NCBI RefSeq assembly: GCF_008011855.1
Contig: NZ_VOUX01000033.1
Location: forward strand, 558,001 to 622,000
Origin: Serratia bockelmannii
GTDB taxonomy: Bacteria > Pseudomonadota > Gammaproteobacteria > Enterobacterales > Enterobacteriaceae
Reading direction: 5' to 3'
DNA length: 64,000 nt
Below the pieces are notes generated by a model. It searched no databases. It had not been told where the DNA came from and saw only the letters and a program-made list of their open reading frames with translations. How positions within the stretch are numbered: position 1 is the first letter of the stretch; each line of letters begins with the position of its first letter. Below, piece after piece: positions 62,025-64,000 of this stretch. A program made the translations under genes and the position numbers.

Positions 62025-62825
62025 ATGGAGATCACCACTCTTCAGATTGTGCTGATATTTATCGTTGCCTGTATCGCCGGGATGGGTTCCGTCCTCGACG
62101 AGTTCCAGTTCCACCGTCCGCTGGTCGCCTGTACCCTGATCGGCTTTATCCTCGGCGATATGAAAACCGGTATCATCATCGGCGGTACGCTGGAAATGAT
62201 CGCCCTGGGCTGGATGAACATCGGTGCGGCCGTCGCGCCGGATGCTGCCCTGGCGTCCATCATCTCGACCATTCTGGTCATCGCCGGCGGGCAAAGCGTC
62301 GGCGCCGGTATCGCCCTGGCCATTCCGCTGGCGGCGGCCGGCCAGGTATTAACCATCATCGTGCGTACCCTCACCGTGGCGTTCCAGCACGCGGCGGATA
62401 GCGCAGCGGAGCGCGGCAGCCTGCGCGCCATTAGCTGGATCCATGTCGGCGCCCTGCTGCTGCAGGCGATGCGTATCGCCATCCCGGCGGTCATTGTCGC
62501 CATCTCGGTCGGCACCGCCGGGGTACACGCCTTGCTCAACTCGATCCCGGAAGTGGTCACCAGCGGCCTGAACATCGCCGGCGGCATGATCGTCGTGGTC
62601 GGTTACGCAATGGTGATTAACATGATGCGCGCCGGCTACCTGATGCCGTTCTTCTATCTCGGTTTCGTTACCGCCGCCTTCACCAACTTCAACCTGGTGG
62701 CGCTCGGCGTCATTGGCGTGGTGATGGCCGTGCTGTATATCCAGCTCAGCCCGAAATACAACAAGTCTCAAGTTGTACAGGCCGGCCCGGCTAACGCGAA
62801 CGATCTCGATAACGAACTCGACTAG
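62025..62825 (+). CDS. manY: Mannose PTS EIIC component
   Basis: A 266-residue membrane subunit, the same length as E. coli ManY, that forms the sugar channel with ManZ in the inner membrane. It begins MEITTLQIVLIFIVACIAGMG, with several hydrophobic helices. ATG 62025 follows ATAGGAGAAGTGCA. manZ starts 15 nt after its stop. Confidence 0.97.
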   Translation: MEITTLQIVLIFIVACIAGMGSVLDEFQFHRPLVACTLIGFILGDMKTGIIIGGTLEMIALGWMNIGAAVAPDAALASIISTILVIAGGQSVGAGIALAIPLAAAGQVLTIIVRTLTVAFQHAADSAAERGSLRAISWIHVGALLLQAMRIAIPAVIVAISVGTAGVHALLNSIPEVVTSGLNIAGGMIVVVGYAMVINMMRAGYLMPFFYLGFVTAAFTNFNLVALGVIGVVMAVLYIQLSPKYNKSQVVQAGPANANDLDNELD

Positions 62826-62840
62826 GAATAGGTGAGAGAA

Positions 62841-63683
62841 ATGGTTGATACAACTGCTCAAAAGAAACTCACGCCGGCCGATATTCGCGGCGTATTCCTG
62901 CGTTCGAACCTGTTCCAGGGTTCATGGAACTTCGAACGCATGCAGGCGCTGGGTTTTTGCTTCTCGATGGTGCCGGTGATCCGCCGCCTGTATCCGGAAA
63001 ACAATGACGATCGCAAACAGGCGATCAAGCGTCACCTGGAGTTCTTCAACACCCACCCTTACGTGGCGGCGCCGGTGCTCGGTGTGACCATGGCGATGGA
63101 AGAGCAACGCGCCAACGGCGCGCCGATCGATGACGCCGCAATCAACGGCATCAAGGTCGGTTTGATGGGGCCTTTAGCGGGCGTCGGTGACCCGATCTTC
63201 TGGGGCACCGTGCGACCGGTGTTCGCCGCGCTTGGGGCGGGCATCGCCATGAGCGGCAGCCTGCTTGGACCGATCCTGTTCTTCGTGCTGTTCAACCTGG
63301 TGCGCCTGCTGACCCGCTACTACGGCGTGGCCTACGGTTACCGTAAAGGGGTCGATATCGTCAACGACATGGGCGGCGGCTTCCTGCAGAAACTGACGGA
63401 AGGAGCGTCCATTCTCGGCCTGTTTGTCATGGGGGCGCTGGTCAACAAGTGGACGCACGTGAATATCCCGCTGGTGGTGTCCAAGATAACCGACCAGACC
63501 GGGCATACCAACGTCACCACGGTGCAGACCATCCTCGACCAGCTGATGCCGGGCCTGGTGCCGTTGCTGCTGACCTTCGCCTGTATGTGGCTGCTGCGCA
63601 AGAAAGTCAACGCGCTGTGGATCATCATCGGCTTCTTCGTCATCGGTATCTTTGGCTATTGGATTGGCCTGCTGGGCCTGTAA
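62841..63683 (+). CDS. manZ: Mannose PTS EIID component
   Basis: The second membrane subunit of the mannose PTS (280 residues from ATG 62841). It has the conserved [19 protein letters not shown] region and the [14 protein letters not shown] motif. An in-frame GTG at 62832 would give MREMVDTT; the ATG is preferred because AGGTGAGAGAA precedes it. It ends the manXYZ operon and is followed by a terminator. Confidence 0.96.
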   Translation: MVDTTAQKKLTPADIRGVFLRSNLFQGSWNFERMQALGFCFSMVPVIRRLYPENNDDRKQAIKRHLEFFNTHPYVAAPVLGVTMAMEEQRANGAPIDDAAINGIKVGLMGPLAGVGDPIFWGTVRPVFAALGAGIAMSGSLLGPILFFVLFNLVRLLTRYYGVAYGYRKGVDIVNDMGGGFLQKLTEGASILGLFVMGALVNKWTHVNIPLVVSKITDQTGHTNVTTVQTILDQLMPGLVPLLLTFACMWLLRKKVNALWIIIGFFVIGIFGYWIGLLGL

Positions 63684-63695
63684 TCGTTCGAAACG

Positions 63696-63721
63696 GCCGG
63701 GGGGCAACCCCCGGCTTTTTT
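63696..63721 (+). terminator. Terminator of manXYZ
   Basis: GCCGGGGG/CCCCCGGC with a GCAA loop and T6 run, 12 nt after manZ. yobD begins only 13 nt beyond it, so yobD depends on read-through or a promoter inside manZ. Confidence 0.88.
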
Positions 63722-63733
63722 ATGGAGCAAGAG

Positions 63734-64000
63734 ATGTCACTGACCGACGCCGTACTGATGCTGTTTATCGCCCTGCTGTTGCTGTATTCGCTGTACGACG
63801 AATTCGGCATGGATCTGCTGAAAGGTAAAACGCGGCTCAAAGTACCGCTTAAACGCCGCCACCGCCTCGACAGCCTGATTTTCGTCGGCCTGATCGCCAT
63901 TCTGATTTACCGCAATGTCACCGACAACGGTGCGGTATTAACCACCTATCTGCTTATTTCTTTGGCGTTGCTCGCCATCTATATTTCTTATATTCGCGCT
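63734..64000 (+). CDS. yobD: DUF986 inner-membrane protein YobD (3' end cut by the window)
   Basis: The first 89 codons of a YobD/UPF0266 protein (about 150 residues in E. coli). Three hydrophobic segments are visible (about 4-20, 46-62, 69-87), and the [16 protein letters not shown] segment is conserved. ATG 63734 follows ATGGAGCAAGAG. It follows manZ in E. coli as well. Function is unknown. Confidence 0.92.
   Translation, partial: MSLTDAVLMLFIALLLLYSLYDEFGMDLLKGKTRLKVPLKRRHRLDSLIFVGLIAILIYRNVTDNGAVLTTYLLISLALLAIYISYIRA

Overview
The window is a high-GC enterobacterial chromosome segment. Gene content, protein sequences and order closely follow the E. coli K-12 40-42 min region (fadD-yeaY-tsaB-yoaA-yoaB, zwf/hexR/pykA/lpxM/mepM/znuACB/ruvAB, ruvC-yebC-nudB-aspS, cmoAB, cutC-yecM-argS, pabB-nudL-sdaA-pdeD-yoaE-manXYZ-yobD). 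Pieces that lie elsewhere in E. coli are spliced in (murJ-mviM-yceH-rimJ/mdtH-grxB, yceB, yqfB, waaH). Protein divergence from E. coli, GC content and these rearrangements suggest Serratia or a close Yersiniaceae relative; this is inference, as no database was searched. I see no prophage, insertion sequence, tRNA, rRNA or CRISPR array.

Layout. 1-9.4 kb: fatty-acid activation (fadD, with a FadR operator), a Slp-type lipoprotein, tRNA t6A synthesis (tsaB), an XPD-like helicase (yoaA), a RidA-family protein, the spermidine exporter mdtJI with a probable leader ORF, then eda and zwf. 9.8-12.4 kb: hexR and pykA, with HexR-like boxes upstream of zwf and of pykA. 12.4-21.9 kb: a leucine-rich-repeat protein, lipid A and murein enzymes (lpxM, mepM), zinc uptake (znuA divergent from znuCB across a Zur box), and recombination and translation genes (ruvBA, ruvC, yebC). 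21.5-28 kb: nudB-aspS-fmdB-like, yecD-yecE-yecN, cmoA-cmoB.

28-33 kb is the most accessory part. A two-gene operon encodes a lipoprotein and a long coiled-coil protein with four 43-residue repeats and a C-terminal FkpA-like domain. Next to it is an AT-richer orphan gene resembling a phage tailspike or polysaccharide depolymerase. Both sit between the conserved cmoB and cutC.

33-48 kb: cutC, a MalY/PatB-type lyase, yecM, a 42-residue membrane peptide, argS, murJ-mviM-yceH, rimJ, mdtH, a small unknown protein, grxB, a second UbiB/ABC1-family kinase-like protein, yceB, yebF, yqfB and the SOS gene yebG (perfect LexA box). 48-64 kb: dbpA, a cold-shock protein, purT (PurR box), yoaH, a WaaH-like LPS glycosyltransferase, pabB-nudL, sdaA, a CSS-EAL c-di-GMP phosphodiesterase, yoaE, the mannose PTS manXYZ and the start of yobD at the right edge.

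Most of the window is housekeeping. The points worth following up are the 28-33 kb accessory block, the regular LRR protein, the UbiB paralog, the missing edd, and several small leader or membrane ORFs.
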